A DNA stretch of 64,000 nt from Streptomyces sp. Ag109_O5-1 (GCF_003814875.1 NZ_RKQF01000001.1:2666001-2730000), one strand, 5' to 3'; counted from the first letter of the stretch, positions 25,986 to 35,426 are shown. The notes: generated by a model from the letters alone, not told the origin. Translations and numbers: made by a program.

Positions 25986-27031
25986 CCCCGCAGCCTCCTC
26001 GGCCGTCGCCCGGAGCGCCTCGGGCGGCAGGGTGTGCGAGGCCGGGCGGCGCTCCGGCCGAGGTGGCCAACTGAAGTACCGGCGTGGGTTGCCGACCAGC
26101 ATGGTGGTCAACTGCTGCTCGGTGACGCCCGCTTGGCGCAGCGCCGGGAGGACCTGGTCGTGCGGGTGGGTGTGGTGCCAGTTCGGCGCGATCTGCTCCC
26201 GTACGCCAGGCGGGAACCAGTCGACGTGGCAGGACGCGTCGTGCGACAGCACCATCCGCTCGGCCAGCCCCTCGCGGGCGAGGGCCGCGACGGTCGCCAC
26301 CCGCTGGTCGCCGGGGAGCAGGATGTCGAGGCCGAAGCGGTCCATGCCGACGTACGAGCCGTTGTCGATGAGTTCGTGCAGATAACCGAGGTCGGCGGTG
26401 TCGCCGCTGTGCCCGATGACCACCGCGCCGAGGTCCGCGCCCTCGCTGCGCAGGATCTCCTGGGCGGCCAGTCCGGTACGGGCGACGGCGTTGGTGTGCA
26501 CGGTGATCGGGGCGCCGGTGCGCAGATGGGCCTGGGCCACCGCGCGCAGCACCCGCTCCACGCCCGGGGTGAGCCGGTCCTCGATCGCGCACTTCAGGAA
26601 CGCGGCCCGGATCCCGGTGTCCGCGATGCCCTCGCTGAGTTCGCGGACGAACAGCTCGGTCATGCCCTCGGCGCCGTCGAGCAGGGTGCCCGGGCCGTGG
26701 TAGCGGAAGTAGTCGGGGACGTCGGCGACGGTGTAGATGCCGGTGGCCGCGATGATGTTGAGGTCGACCTGTTCGTTGACCTCGGCGACGCGGGCGACGT
26801 TGCGGCCGAGGCCGATACAGGTGGCGTCGACGAGGGTGGTGACGCCGGCCGCGGCCAGGGCCTTGAGCCGGGTCACGGCGTCGTCGCCGCGCTGCCGTTC
26901 GTCCCAGGTCTCCGGGAGGTTCTGCCGGAACTCCTCGCTGAGCACGAAGACGTGCTCGTGCATCAGTACGGTGCCGAGGTCGTCGGCCGGTACCGGGCGC
27001 GGACGGTCTGGACCTGGGGGCCGGTGGTCAT
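25980..27031 (-). CDS. Phosphotriesterase-family hydrolase, apparently frameshifted near its start
   Basis: The main frame encodes a complete metal site of the phosphotriesterase family: VLMHEHVFVL (HxH), the carboxylated-Lys position in AAFLKCAIEDR, ITVHTNAVA, VIGHSGD and VLSHDAS. The natural start is the ATG at 27031, which overlaps the NAD-kinase stop as ATGA, with MTTGPQVQTVR as first residues. That frame, however, leads to a stop shortly after. Near 26998 a single G seems to be missing: the expected VRGPVPADDLG is read across two frames. An alternative in-frame start at 27053 lies inside the NAD-kinase gene. Either a real mutation, a sequencing error, or initiation at a downstream ATG (MHEHVF). 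Confidence 0.8.
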
Positions 27032-28188
27032 GGATGTTCGCCTTCCTGCGCATGACGTGGGAAGACCGACTCTTCCAGCGCGGGCGCGACGCCGTCTTTC
27101 CCGTCGGCGCACGCTTCTTCCGCCTGGGCGCGCTGGGCGGCGAGCAGCGGGAAGGAGAGGTGGGCGAGATCGCCGGGCGGGGGCGCTGTCAGCGACCACA
27201 GGGGCGCGGGGGTGCCGTCGGCGACCGCGGCCGGGGCGTCGGTCAGGTTCATGCGCTCGCGCAGACGGCCGTAGAAGTCCATCGCCGCCAGCCGGACCAC
27301 CTTCAGCCGGCTCGGGGCGGCGTACACCCCGATCCAGTCCCCGGGCTCCACGACACCCCGCAGCTGGCCGTCGACGCTGACCGCGGCCTGCCCCGAGCGC
27401 TCCAGGACGCGCAGGCCGACGGCCTCGTCCGGGGCCGTGACGACCGAGCGGTTGAACGTCATGTGCGGGGCGACCGGCGTGAAGACGAGCGCCTCCGCGC
27501 AGGGCGAGACGACCGGTCCGCCGGCGGCGAAGCTGTAGGCGGTGGAGCCGGTGGGCGTCGCCACCAGCAGGGCGTCGGCGGAGTAGGAGGCGAGCAGCCG
27601 GCCGGCGACGTACACGCCGACGGACACCTGACGGTCCCGGGACAGCTTCTCCAGGACGACGTCGTTGACCGCGGTGATGTGCAGGGGGATGCCCCAGTCG
27701 GGGTCCCGCTCGCAGTCGGTGCGCACCTGGGGCGGCGGCAGCAGCGGCCCGCGGCCGTACTGCATCAGCCGCTCCATGTCGGCCGGCACCTCCAGACGGC
27801 GTGAGGAGCGCATGGTGAGCAGCAGGCGGCTGTCGACGCTGAACCGGTCCTCGTGCACCGCGTCCAGCGCCTCGCGCACCGAGCAGGCGGGCACCTCGGT
27901 CAGGAAGCCGACCCGGCCCAGGTCGACTCCGAGGACCAGGGCATTGCTGCGGGCGGCGAGCCGGGCACCGCGCAGGAAGGTGCCGTCGCCGCCGAGGGTG
28001 ACGATCAGGTCGGGATCGCCGGCGGCCGCGACCTCCTCCCCGGAGTGGTGCCGCCCGCCGTCGTGCCATACGTCGATGTCCGTGCACCGCACCCCGTGCT
28101 CGGCGGCCCACTCCCGTACCGCACGGGCCGCGTCCACCGCCTCCGCCCTGCCGCCGTGCACCACCAGTCCGAGCCCGTTCACCGTCAT
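27028..28188 (-). CDS. nadK: NAD kinase (ATP-NAD kinase family)
   Basis: A 386-residue enzyme making NADP from NAD. Key motifs: LIVTLGGDGTFLRGARLAA (GGDG loop, about residues 62-80), ITAVNDVVLEKL (NE/D motif), and ATPTGSTAYSFAAGGPVVSP. A C-terminal extension of about 80 residues after the fold (from ERMNLTDAP on) is not typical. ATG 28188 has GGAGG upstream. The stop overlaps the start of the phosphotriesterase gene, so the two are co-translated. Actinomycetes often have more than one NAD kinase; this may be an accessory copy. Confidence 0.9.
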   Translation of the reverse strand: MTVNGLGLVVHGGRAEAVDAARAVREWAAEHGVRCTDIDVWHDGGRHHSGEEVAAAGDPDLIVTLGGDGTFLRGARLAARSNALVLGVDLGRVGFLTEVPACSVREALDAVHEDRFSVDSRLLLTMRSSRRLEVPADMERLMQYGRGPLLPPPQVRTDCERDPDWGIPLHITAVNDVVLEKLSRDRQVSVGVYVAGRLLASYSADALLVATPTGSTAYSFAAGGPVVSPCAEALVFTPVAPHMTFNRSVVTAPDEAVGLRVLERSGQAAVSVDGQLRGVVEPGDWIGVYAAPSRLKVVRLAAMDFYGRLRERMNLTDAPAAVADGTPAPLWSLTAPPPGDLAHLSFPLLAAQRAQAEEACADGKDGVAPALEESVFPRHAQEGEHP

Positions 28189-28411
28189 CTCTGCCTCCAG
28201 GCACCGTGGCCGACCGCTGTACCCACGCTGTCACGGCGCGGCGGATCTGTCGGGCGGAGCGGGATCACGGCCCCGGGCGGCAGGCGGGACAGCGCACGGC
28301 AGGATGGGGCAGGATCGGACAGAGCAGGACAAGCGGATTGGTGCTCGGTCCCGGCCGGGATCATCCTGGGGAGAGTGCCGGCCGTGCAGGCTCCGCGAAG
28401 GATGAGCGGCG

Positions 28412-30811
28412 ATGGAACGATGTCCCACCTCTCCCAGCAAGCGGGCACAGACCCACGTCGTACCGCAGGGAGCCCACACCGCCGCGGTGACCGTGGACGA
28501 GCGGGGCGTGGTGACCGGCTGGAGCGACGGGGCCAGGGTGCTGCTGGGCTATCCGCCCGCCGAGATCCTGGGGCAGCAGGCCGCCCGGCTGCTCGCCGAG
28601 CCGGCGGGCGGCGCGTGGCGGGAGGCGGCCGAGGTGCCCCGCTGGAGCGGGACCGCGGCGCTGCGGCACCGGGACGGGCACCGGCTGGACCGCGATGTGC
28701 TGGTCCACCGCCGGCCCTCCGGTGACCGGCCCGGCGGCAGGGAGTGGCAGGTGGTGTCCGCCGTGACCGGTCTGCCGCCGACCGCAGCCGGCCGGCCTCT
28801 GGGGGAATGGGCCTTCGACCAGTCCCCCTGGGTCGCCGCCGTCTTCGACGAGGGGCTGCGGCTCGTGCGGGCCACCGCCGGAATGCAGCGCACGCTGTCT
28901 CTCGCCGAGGGGACGATGCGCGGGCTGCGGCTGACCGACATCGCGCCGTACGAGGGCAGCGCCGAGGCCGAGTCCGGGATGCGGCGGGCCCTGGACGGCG
29001 GCGGGACGCAGGAGCTCCGGCTCCGGCTGGACCCGGCCGAACCCGAGCACGAATGGCATGTACGGATCGTTCCGCTGGCGGACTCGGCCGGGCGGTTGCG
29101 GGCGGTGGCCCTGACGGCCCGCTCCGAACCGTCCGAGCAGCTGGTACGGCAGCGGATGCTGCTGCTCAGCGAGGCCGGGGTGCACATCGGCACCACCTCG
29201 GACGTGCAGCGCACCGCACGGGAGCTGACCGACGTCGCCGTCCCCGCCTTCGCCGACATCTGCACCGTGGACCTGCTGGACACGCCCCGGCCGGGCGGCT
29301 TCGTCTTCCGCCGGGCCGCCCTGCGGTCGGCCCCGGGCACACCGCCGCTCCCCCACCCCTCCGGCGATGTGCTGCACTGCCCGCCCTGGTCGCCTTCGGG
29401 CCGCAGTCTGGCCGAGGGGCGCGGCGCGGTGTACTCGGCCGGTGACGCGGCCGTGACCCGGTGGGCGCGGGAGGATCCGCGGGCGATCGCCTGGGTCCGG
29501 GAGAGCGGGGTGCACTCGGTGATGGCGGTGCCGCTCCGGGCGGCCGGCGTCACGTTCGGGGTGGCCCTCTTCGGGCGGACCCGGCGGGCCGAGCCGTTCG
29601 ACGCCGACGATCTGTGGCTGGCCGAGCAGCTGGCGGCGCGGGCGGCCACCGGCATCCACGGCACCGAGCAGGCCGTACGGCAGCACACCACCACGATGAC
29701 GCTCCAGCGCGGCCTGGTCCCCCGGAGGCTGCCCGAGCAGGCGGCCCTGGACATCGCCACCCGCTGTGTGCCGTCCGCCGGCCGGAACGGGACGGGCGGC
29801 GACTGGTTCGACGTGATCCCGCTGTCCGGTACCCGGGTCGCACTCGTCGTCGGCGATGTCCGCGGCCACGGCACCAGGGCCGCCGCCACCATGGGCCGGG
29901 TCCGTACGGCGATCCGCACCCTGGCCGACGTCGACCTGCCGCCCGACGAACTCCTCAGCCACCTCGACGACCTCTCCGACCACCTCGCCGCCGAGGACGC
30001 CGGTACCGCGGACGACGCCGACGACGAGGCCGCCGACGGCGTCGGCACGACCTGCCTGTACGCCGTGTACGACCCCGTCACCCGGCGGCTCGCCGCGGCC
30101 CGGGCCGGCCACCCACCGCCGGCCGTGGTCACCGCGGGCGCCGTCCGCTTCCTCGACGTCCCGGCCGGACCCCCGCTGGGCCTGGGCGGGATGCCCTTCG
30201 AGTCGTACGAGACGGAACTCCCCGAGGGCAGCCTGATCGCCCTCTACACCAACGGCCTGCTCGCACCCGGCGACCAGGGCATGGACGACGCCCTCGGCAA
30301 GATGTTCGCCGCGCTCGCCCGCCCCGCCCAGAGCCTGGACAGCGTCTGCGACCGGGTCCTGACGTCCATGCTCACCCATCGCCCCCACGACGACATCGCC
30401 CTGCTCGTCGCCCGCACCCGGGCCCTGCACGCCGACCGGGTGGCCACCTGGGAGCTGCCCTTCGACCTCGCCGCCGTCGCCGAGGCACGCAGGCTGGCCA
30501 CCGAGCAGCTGGCCGCCTGGAAGCTGGAGGAGGCCGCGTTCGTCACCGAGCTGGTCGTCAGTGAGCTGGTCACCAACGCGTTCCGCTACGGCCGCCCGCC
30601 CGTCCGGCTCCGGCTCATCCACGACGACCACACCCTCACGAGCGAGGTCTTCGACTCCAGCAACACCGCCCCGCACATGCGGCGGGCCCACACCTTCGAC
30701 GAGGGCGGACGCGGACTGCTGCTCGTCGGCCGGCTCGCACGGCGCTGGGGCACCCGGCACGCCGGCACCGGCAAGACGGTGTGGGCCGAGCAGCTCCTCA
30801 GCGAGGACTGA
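28412..30811 (+). CDS. PAS-PAS-GAF-SpoIIE phosphatase with C-terminal RsbW-like ATPase
   Basis: A 799-residue cytosolic signalling protein. Domain order: PAS at about 20-115 (VDERGVVTGWSDGARVLLGY), second PAS at about 125-240, GAF at about 255-415, SpoIIE/PP2C phosphatase at about 430-655 (TGGDWFDVIPLSGTRVALVV, GDVRGHGTRAAATM), and a HATPase domain at about 665-799 (ELVVSELVTNAFRYG, GGRGLLLVGRLARRWG). Proteins of this type dephosphorylate anti-anti-sigma factors and bind sigma factors, so one protein combines both switch activities. It converges on the Ser/Thr kinase gene with only 16 bases between stops. Confidence 0.92.
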   Translation: MERCPTSPSKRAQTHVVPQGAHTAAVTVDERGVVTGWSDGARVLLGYPPAEILGQQAARLLAEPAGGAWREAAEVPRWSGTAALRHRDGHRLDRDVLVHRRPSGDRPGGREWQVVSAVTGLPPTAAGRPLGEWAFDQSPWVAAVFDEGLRLVRATAGMQRTLSLAEGTMRGLRLTDIAPYEGSAEAESGMRRALDGGGTQELRLRLDPAEPEHEWHVRIVPLADSAGRLRAVALTARSEPSEQLVRQRMLLLSEAGVHIGTTSDVQRTARELTDVAVPAFADICTVDLLDTPRPGGFVFRRAALRSAPGTPPLPHPSGDVLHCPPWSPSGRSLAEGRGAVYSAGDAAVTRWAREDPRAIAWVRESGVHSVMAVPLRAAGVTFGVALFGRTRRAEPFDADDLWLAEQLAARAATGIHGTEQAVRQHTTTMTLQRGLVPRRLPEQAALDIATRCVPSAGRNGTGGDWFDVIPLSGTRVALVVGDVRGHGTRAAATMGRVRTAIRTLADVDLPPDELLSHLDDLSDHLAAEDAGTADDADDEAADGVGTTCLYAVYDPVTRRLAAARAGHPPPAVVTAGAVRFLDVPAGPPLGLGGMPFESYETELPEGSLIALYTNGLLAPGDQGMDDALGKMFAALARPAQSLDSVCDRVLTSMLTHRPHDDIALLVARTRALHADRVATWELPFDLAAVAEARRLATEQLAAWKLEEAAFVTELVVSELVTNAFRYGRPPVRLRLIHDDHTLTSEVFDSSNTAPHMRRAHTFDEGGRGLLLVGRLARRWGTRHAGTGKTVWAEQLLSED

Positions 30812-30827
30812 GCAGGCCAGGCGCAGA

Positions 30828-31784
30828 CTAGGGGCCGAACACCGGGCGGGCCCAGGCGGGCGGGCGCGAGGTGACCGGGGTGTCCCGGCCGACGGTGCGG
30901 GTCCCGTCGGCGGACGGGTCCTGGTGCACCGGGGTCCGCTCCCCCGGCCCGGCACCGTACGCGGCGGTCCGCAGCGCGCCCACGAACTCCAGACAGGTGC
31001 CGTAACGGTCCTCGGGGGCCTTGGCCAGCGCCCTGGCGAACACGTCGTCGAACTCGGGCGGCAGCCCCGAGCGCACCTCGCTCAGCGCCGGCGGCCGGTC
31101 GTACTGGTGCGCCCACAGCAACGCGATGTCCTCGTCCCGGACGAACGGCGGACCGCCGGCCAGCATCTCGAACACCACACAGGCGAGGCTGTAGAGATCG
31201 CACCGGCCGTCCACCGGGCGCCCCGAGATCTGCTCCGGCGCCACGTAGTCCAGGGTGCCGACGAACGAGCCGACCGTCGTGAACCCCGTCAGCGACAACG
31301 ACTTCTTGGTGAGCCCGAAGTCCGTGAGATAGACGTGCTCGGGGTGCTCGCTGTCCGTGCCCCGCGCCAGCAGGACGTTGCCGGGCTTCACGTCCCGGTG
31401 CACCAGGTCGTGCTCATGGGCCGCGTCCAGCGCGGAGGCCACCTGGGCGGCGATCCGCAGCGCCGTGTCCACCGGCAGTACGCCCTCCCGGTCCAGCAGC
31501 GCGCGCAGATCCGGGCCCGGGACGTAGCGCATCGCGATGTACAGCACGCCGTCCGTCTCGCCGGCCTCGAAGATCGGCACGATGTGGGGGTGGTCGATGG
31601 CGGCGGCCACGCGCGACTCATGGGTGAAACGGCGGCGGAAGGTGTCGTTGCGGGCCGTCTCCGGGGCGAGCAGCTTCAGCGCGACGGTGCGGTCCAGCCG
31701 CAGATCCGTGGCACGGTAGACGACGGCCATTCCGCCACGGCCGATCTCGCCCTGGACCTCGTAACCCGCGATGCGCGTCGCCAT
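30828..31784 (-). CDS. Cytosolic Hanks-type Ser/Thr protein kinase
   Basis: A 318-residue kinase domain with a short tail. Glycine loop IGRGGMAVVYRATD (about residues 14-27), VALKLL with the ATP lysine, catalytic loop DLVHRDVKPGNVLLA, DFGLTKK, activation-segment VGTLDYVAPEQ, and CDLYSLACVVFEML. There is no membrane helix and no PASTA domain, unlike PknB. The C-terminal 50 residues are Pro/Thr-rich. It is convergent with a SpoIIE-type phosphatase gene, a suggestive but unproven kinase/phosphatase pairing. Confidence 0.92.
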   Translation of the reverse strand: MATRIAGYEVQGEIGRGGMAVVYRATDLRLDRTVALKLLAPETARNDTFRRRFTHESRVAAAIDHPHIVPIFEAGETDGVLYIAMRYVPGPDLRALLDREGVLPVDTALRIAAQVASALDAAHEHDLVHRDVKPGNVLLARGTDSEHPEHVYLTDFGLTKKSLSLTGFTTVGSFVGTLDYVAPEQISGRPVDGRCDLYSLACVVFEMLAGGPPFVRDEDIALLWAHQYDRPPALSEVRSGLPPEFDDVFARALAKAPEDRYGTCLEFVGALRTAAYGAGPGERTPVHQDPSADGTRTVGRDTPVTSRPPAWARPVFGP

Positions 31785-31867
31785 CACATGTCCGCCCCGT
31801 AGCAGCCGAAACCTGATCAAATCGTATCCAGCGGCACAGTGCCTCCGCGAAACGGCGGACGGACACC

Positions 31868-32290
31868 TCACCCGTCCGGGGCCGCCTGCCAGCCGGTCCA
31901 GCGGGACACCGTGACGAGAATGACCGCACCGCCTGGGGGCCGCTCCCGGTACTGCGGGTACTTCTCGCACAGCGGCCCGACGACGATCACGTCGGCGGGG
32001 ACCACCCTCGCCTCGCCGTCCGCCCGGACCCACCACAGGCGGTCCCAGTTCTCGTCGTACGCGTCCACGAGCAGGCACACGGACGGCTGTGCGGCGATGT
32101 TGCGCAGCCGCTTGAGGCGGGGCGTGGTCTTGGGTTTGTGGTCCACGGCGGTGACGATGCCGTCGGCGCCGTACCGCGCGAAGACGACCGGCACCAGATG
32201 CGGGCGGCCGGTCCCGTCGACGGTCGCGAGCCGGGCCACCCTGGCCGCGGCGAACCGCCGCCGCGCCTCCGCCTCGGCCAGCTCCGGCAC
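31868..32290 (-). CDS. PPOX-class F420-dependent oxidoreductase (TIGR03668-like)
   Basis: A 140-residue split-barrel flavin/F420-binding protein of the pyridoxamine-phosphate-oxidase clan. Typical blocks: ARVARLATVDGTGRPHLVPV, TAVDHKPKTTPRLKRLRNI, VCLLVDAYDENWDRLWWVRA, and the late EKYPQYRERPP. The DHKPK and WDRLWWVR elements fit the TIGR03668 subgroup. Start GTG 32290 with GGGGAGG upstream. It is 15 bases downstream of the phosphoribosyltransferase gene on the same strand, so probably one transcript. The substrate is unknown. Confidence 0.88.
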   Translation of the reverse strand: MPELAEAEARRRFAAARVARLATVDGTGRPHLVPVVFARYGADGIVTAVDHKPKTTPRLKRLRNIAAQPSVCLLVDAYDENWDRLWWVRADGEARVVPADVIVVGPLCEKYPQYRERPPGGAVILVTVSRWTGWQAAPDG

Positions 32291-32305
32291 CGCACCGCCT
32301 CCCCG

Positions 32306-32947
32306 TCAGACCCCGCGCAGCGCGTCGAGCACATCGGCGTCCGTCAGCTGCCCGAAGTCGTCGTACCACTGGCCGACCGAGCTGAAGAAGGCCGGCCGGT
32401 ACGGGCAGACGACGAGGTCGGCCTCGGCCGCGAGCGCGTCGAGGGAGTCGGGCGCGCCGACGGGGACGGCGAGCACGGTCCGGGCGGGGTCCCGGTGCCG
32501 TACGTGGCGCAGCGCGGCGCGGGCGGTGGAGCCGGTGGCGAGACCGTCGTCGACGACGATCACGGTACGGCCGCGCAGCTCGGGCGGCGGGCGGCCCTCC
32601 CGGTAGCGGTGCTCACGGCGGCGCAGTTCCAGCCGCTCCCGCTCCACCACGGGAGCCAGGGACTCCTCGGTCATGCCCAGGTGGGCCAGGGTCGCACGGT
32701 CGAGGAGCGGCGGATCGTCCCCGGCGATGGCGCCGACGCCGAACTCCTCCTGGTCCGGGGCTCCGATCTTGCGTACGACGAGCACATCGAGCGGGGCCCG
32801 GAGCTCCCGGGCGACCTCCACGGCCACCGCCGCGCCGCCCCGGGGCAGCGCCAGCACGACGGGGTCCGGCAGCTCGCCCTCGTCATGCAACTTCACCAGC
32901 GCGGCGGCGAGTTCGCGGCCGGCCTGGGTGCGGTCCCGGTAGCGCAT
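32306..32947 (-). CDS. Phosphoribosyltransferase-family protein
   Basis: A 213-residue type I PRTase fold. The PRPP loop is TVIVVDDGLATGSTARAALR (about residues 127-146), with the preceding LALPRGGAAVAVEVARELRA block. The hood region is reduced and the C-terminus contains YRPAFFSSVGQWYDDFGQ, a pattern shared by stress-related actinobacterial and proteobacterial PRTase proteins of unknown substrate. It precedes the F420-type oxidoreductase by 15 bases. Nucleotide salvage is possible but not shown. Confidence 0.88.
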   Translation of the reverse strand: MRYRDRTQAGRELAAALVKLHDEGELPDPVVLALPRGGAAVAVEVARELRAPLDVLVVRKIGAPDQEEFGVGAIAGDDPPLLDRATLAHLGMTEESLAPVVERERLELRRREHRYREGRPPPELRGRTVIVVDDGLATGSTARAALRHVRHRDPARTVLAVPVGAPDSLDALAAEADLVVCPYRPAFFSSVGQWYDDFGQLTDADVLDALRGV

Positions 32948-33013
32948 GGGACGTCCTCTCCGCCGGGGTCGGTCCCCCTCATCCCATGGTCACACCCGAC
33001 ACCGAACACGGCC

Positions 33014-33035
33014 AGAAAATTCGCACACATTTTCT
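33014..33035. terminator. AT-rich inverted repeat downstream of the P450 gene
   Basis: AGAAAAT (33014-33020) and ATTTTCT (33029-33035) are separated by eight bases. The sequence is strikingly AT-rich for this genome. It lies 45 bases after the P450 stop and 67 bases before the phosphoribosyltransferase start, so it may be a terminator or an operator. Confidence 0.5.
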
Positions 33036-33079
33036 ATAAGTCGTGCCGGGGCCGGGTGTACCGCCCCTGAGCCGCACCC

Positions 33080-34312
33080 CTAATCCGCCGGCCAGGTGAG
33101 GCGCAGCTCCTCCGGCGAGCGATGGATCATCGTCGGCCGCATGGTGCCCGGATGGCCGTCCGCGAGTCGCAGCCCCGGCAGTCGCCGGGTGAACTCCTCG
33201 ACCGTGATGCGGAGTTGTTCGCGCGCCAGCTGGGCGCCGACGCAGGCGTGCGCGCCGAAGCCGAAGCCGAGGTGGCGGGCGGGCGCGGACCGGGTGATGT
33301 CGAACGTGTCGGGGCGGGGGTGCCGCGAGGCATCACGGTTGGCCGCGCCGAAGGCCACGAACAGCTCGGCTCCGGCCGGGAGTTCGGTGCCGGCGAGGGT
33401 GACCGGCCGGGTGGTGACCCGGCGGAAGCCCTGCAGCGGGCCGTCGTGGCGCACCGCCTCCTCCACCGCCGCCGGGATCAGCTCGGGCTGCTCGCGGAGC
33501 AGTTCCCACTGCTCCCGGTGGCCGAGCAGGTGCAGGAGGGTGGTGCCGATCAGCGCGGTCGTGGTCAGGTGCCCGGCGATCAGCAGGTTCTGCAGATGCG
33601 CCACGGCCTCGTGCCGCTGCTCCAGGGGGAGTTCGGCGTGGCCGGGTTCGGCCACGGAGGCGACGATCTCCGTGCACAGGTCCGCACGGGGGCGCGTGTA
33701 GCGGTCGCGGGCGCAGCGGTCGAGGACGTGCTGCATGGCGACGACGTCCTGCGCGGCGGCGATCTGCTCGGCCTCCGGCAGCGGCCGGAACAGCAGCTCC
33801 TCGGCGCGGTGCCCGCCGTGCACGACGAGGGGCACGTCGGCGGGGTCGAGGCCGACGATCCGCCCGATGACATCACCTGGCAGCCGCCTGGCGTAGGCCG
33901 CCATCAGCTCCACCCCGCCGTCCTTGGCGAACCCGTCGACGAGCGCGGCGGCGCGCTCACGGGCGTACGGTACGGTCGCCGCGACCCGGGCGGGGGACAG
34001 CGCGCGCACCAGCGGGGCGCGCAGCCGCTGGTGCAGCTCGCCGTCCGAGGTGACCACCACCGGCCCCGCGCCGAAGCCGCCGGCAAGGACCGCGAGCGCG
34101 GCGGGCGAGGGCATGACGTCGGGCCGTAACGCGTTCGCCGACGAGAACTCCTCGGTACGGCGCAGGACTTCTCGTACGTCCGCGTCCCGGGCGACCAGCC
34201 AGGCGGCCAGCTCGGGCACGTGGACGAGCCCCTCCGCCGCCCGCGCCCGTGCGTAGAGCGGATAGGGCTCACGCATCAAGTCGTCGAGCCTGTCGTGCAG
34301 TTCGCGTTCCAT
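33080..34312 (-). CDS. Cytochrome P450
   Basis: A 410-residue bacterial class I P450. I-helix oxygen-activation motif LIAGHLTTTALIGT, K-helix EEAVRHDGP (ExxR equivalent: E-A-V-R), and the heme-binding loop LGFGFGAHACVGAQLAREQL with the cysteine ligand. The ATG at 34312 is preceded by a GGGGGGCG stretch. No ferredoxin or reductase gene adjoins it and there is no biosynthetic cluster around, so the substrate cannot be inferred. It is transcribed in the same direction as the phosphoribosyltransferase pair but separated by an inverted repeat. Confidence 0.93.
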   Translation of the reverse strand: MERELHDRLDDLMREPYPLYARARAAEGLVHVPELAAWLVARDADVREVLRRTEEFSSANALRPDVMPSPAALAVLAGGFGAGPVVVTSDGELHQRLRAPLVRALSPARVAATVPYARERAAALVDGFAKDGGVELMAAYARRLPGDVIGRIVGLDPADVPLVVHGGHRAEELLFRPLPEAEQIAAAQDVVAMQHVLDRCARDRYTRPRADLCTEIVASVAEPGHAELPLEQRHEAVAHLQNLLIAGHLTTTALIGTTLLHLLGHREQWELLREQPELIPAAVEEAVRHDGPLQGFRRVTTRPVTLAGTELPAGAELFVAFGAANRDASRHPRPDTFDITRSAPARHLGFGFGAHACVGAQLAREQLRITVEEFTRRLPGLRLADGHPGTMRPTMIHRSPEELRLTWPAD

Positions 34313-34403
34313 GAGACGCCCCCCGGGACGACGACGGCGGTACGGACCGCGCTCATGGTGCCGTACCGCCGCGCCGCCACGACAGGGGCTGTGCGCAGTC
34401 CCG

Positions 34404-35426
34404 TCAGAAGACGACCCACCAGCCTTCGCGGGCCGCCTGCTGGGCCGTGTAGGACACCCCGTGCGCCTTGAGGCCGGCCGCGTCGAGGAGGGTGACCTCA
34501 CCGCCGTGGTTGCCCAGCTGGGCACCGTTGGTCAGCGGTACGGCGAGGGTGGCGCCGGGGGCGAGCGGACCGGCCGGCAGCGGGGATGCCTGGCCGATGC
34601 GGTCCAGGAGGCGCCAGCCGGTGACGTCGACCGGGGCGGGAGAGGCGTTGAGGAGGGTGACCGTCTCGTGCTCGGGGACCGGGCCGGCCGGGTTGACCAG
34701 CGCGGCGACGATCCGCACCGGCTGGTCGCCGGGGGCGGGACGGGAGATGTCGACGCCGGGCAGGGTGTGGCCGGTGACGTCGTCGGTGTGCCAGCCCTGG
34801 CTCTGGAAGGCGAGGAAGATCCCGACCCAGCGCTCCTGGCCCTGGCCGTCGCCGGGGAAGCGGATGAGCAGTCCGCCGTCCTGCCAGACCCCGTCGTCGC
34901 TGGTGAAGCGGCCGCTGTTGCCCTGGTTCATATGGATGTCGTGGACGCCGTTGCCGGGCAGGAAGCCGAACACCTTGTCCTTGACAGTGGGTTCGGGGCC
35001 GAAGCGCTCACCGAAGACGTACAGCCGGGCGTCCGGGTCGTCGACCGCCCGCCGTACGTAGTGGTCCAGGAGGTCGGCCAGGTCGTTGTCGGGGCCGCTC
35101 GCGTCCGCGGGCAGGGTGCGCATATGGGACGGGTCGAACAGGTTGCCGCGCACGAAGTCGAGGTTCGGTCCGCCGGGCCCGGGCGGCAGGGTGTTCCAGC
35201 CGCTCGTCAGCCCGTCCAGGCGGGCCGTGATCGGGTGCTTCAGGTCGTCGTCGACGAGGTAGAGCAGATCGGCGGGCTTCTGCTGCGAGAGGACGTTGAC
35301 CGCGGCCCGGTAGTGGACGCCGTGGTCGTCCGTGAGGTGGATCTGGTAGTGCGGGGTGTCGGCGGCGCCTTCGCGCCGGGTGCCGACAGCCCGCGTGATC
35401 AGTACGCCATAGGTCTTCAACGGCAT
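34404..35426 (-). CDS. DUF2278 protein with C-terminal lamin-tail-like domain
   Basis: A 340-residue protein. The N-terminal DUF2278 region covers about residues 1-220: MPLKTYGVLITRAVGTRREG, PHYQIHLTDDHGVHYRAAVN, GFLPGNGVHDIHMNQGNSGR and GGLLIRFPGDGQGQERWVGI. From about 240 an LTD (lamin-tail) beta-sandwich follows: PEHETVTLLNASPAPVDVTG and WRLLDRIGQ. There is no signal peptide. Both the catalytic role, if any, and the partner are unknown; the family is widespread in Streptomyces and in plant pathogens. It is transcribed alone, divergent from the SRPBCC gene. Confidence 0.85.
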   Translation of the reverse strand: MPLKTYGVLITRAVGTRREGAADTPHYQIHLTDDHGVHYRAAVNVLSQQKPADLLYLVDDDLKHPITARLDGLTSGWNTLPPGPGGPNLDFVRGNLFDPSHMRTLPADASGPDNDLADLLDHYVRRAVDDPDARLYVFGERFGPEPTVKDKVFGFLPGNGVHDIHMNQGNSGRFTSDDGVWQDGGLLIRFPGDGQGQERWVGIFLAFQSQGWHTDDVTGHTLPGVDISRPAPGDQPVRIVAALVNPAGPVPEHETVTLLNASPAPVDVTGWRLLDRIGQASPLPAGPLAPGATLAVPLTNGAQLGNHGGEVTLLDAAGLKAHGVSYTAQQAAREGWWVVF

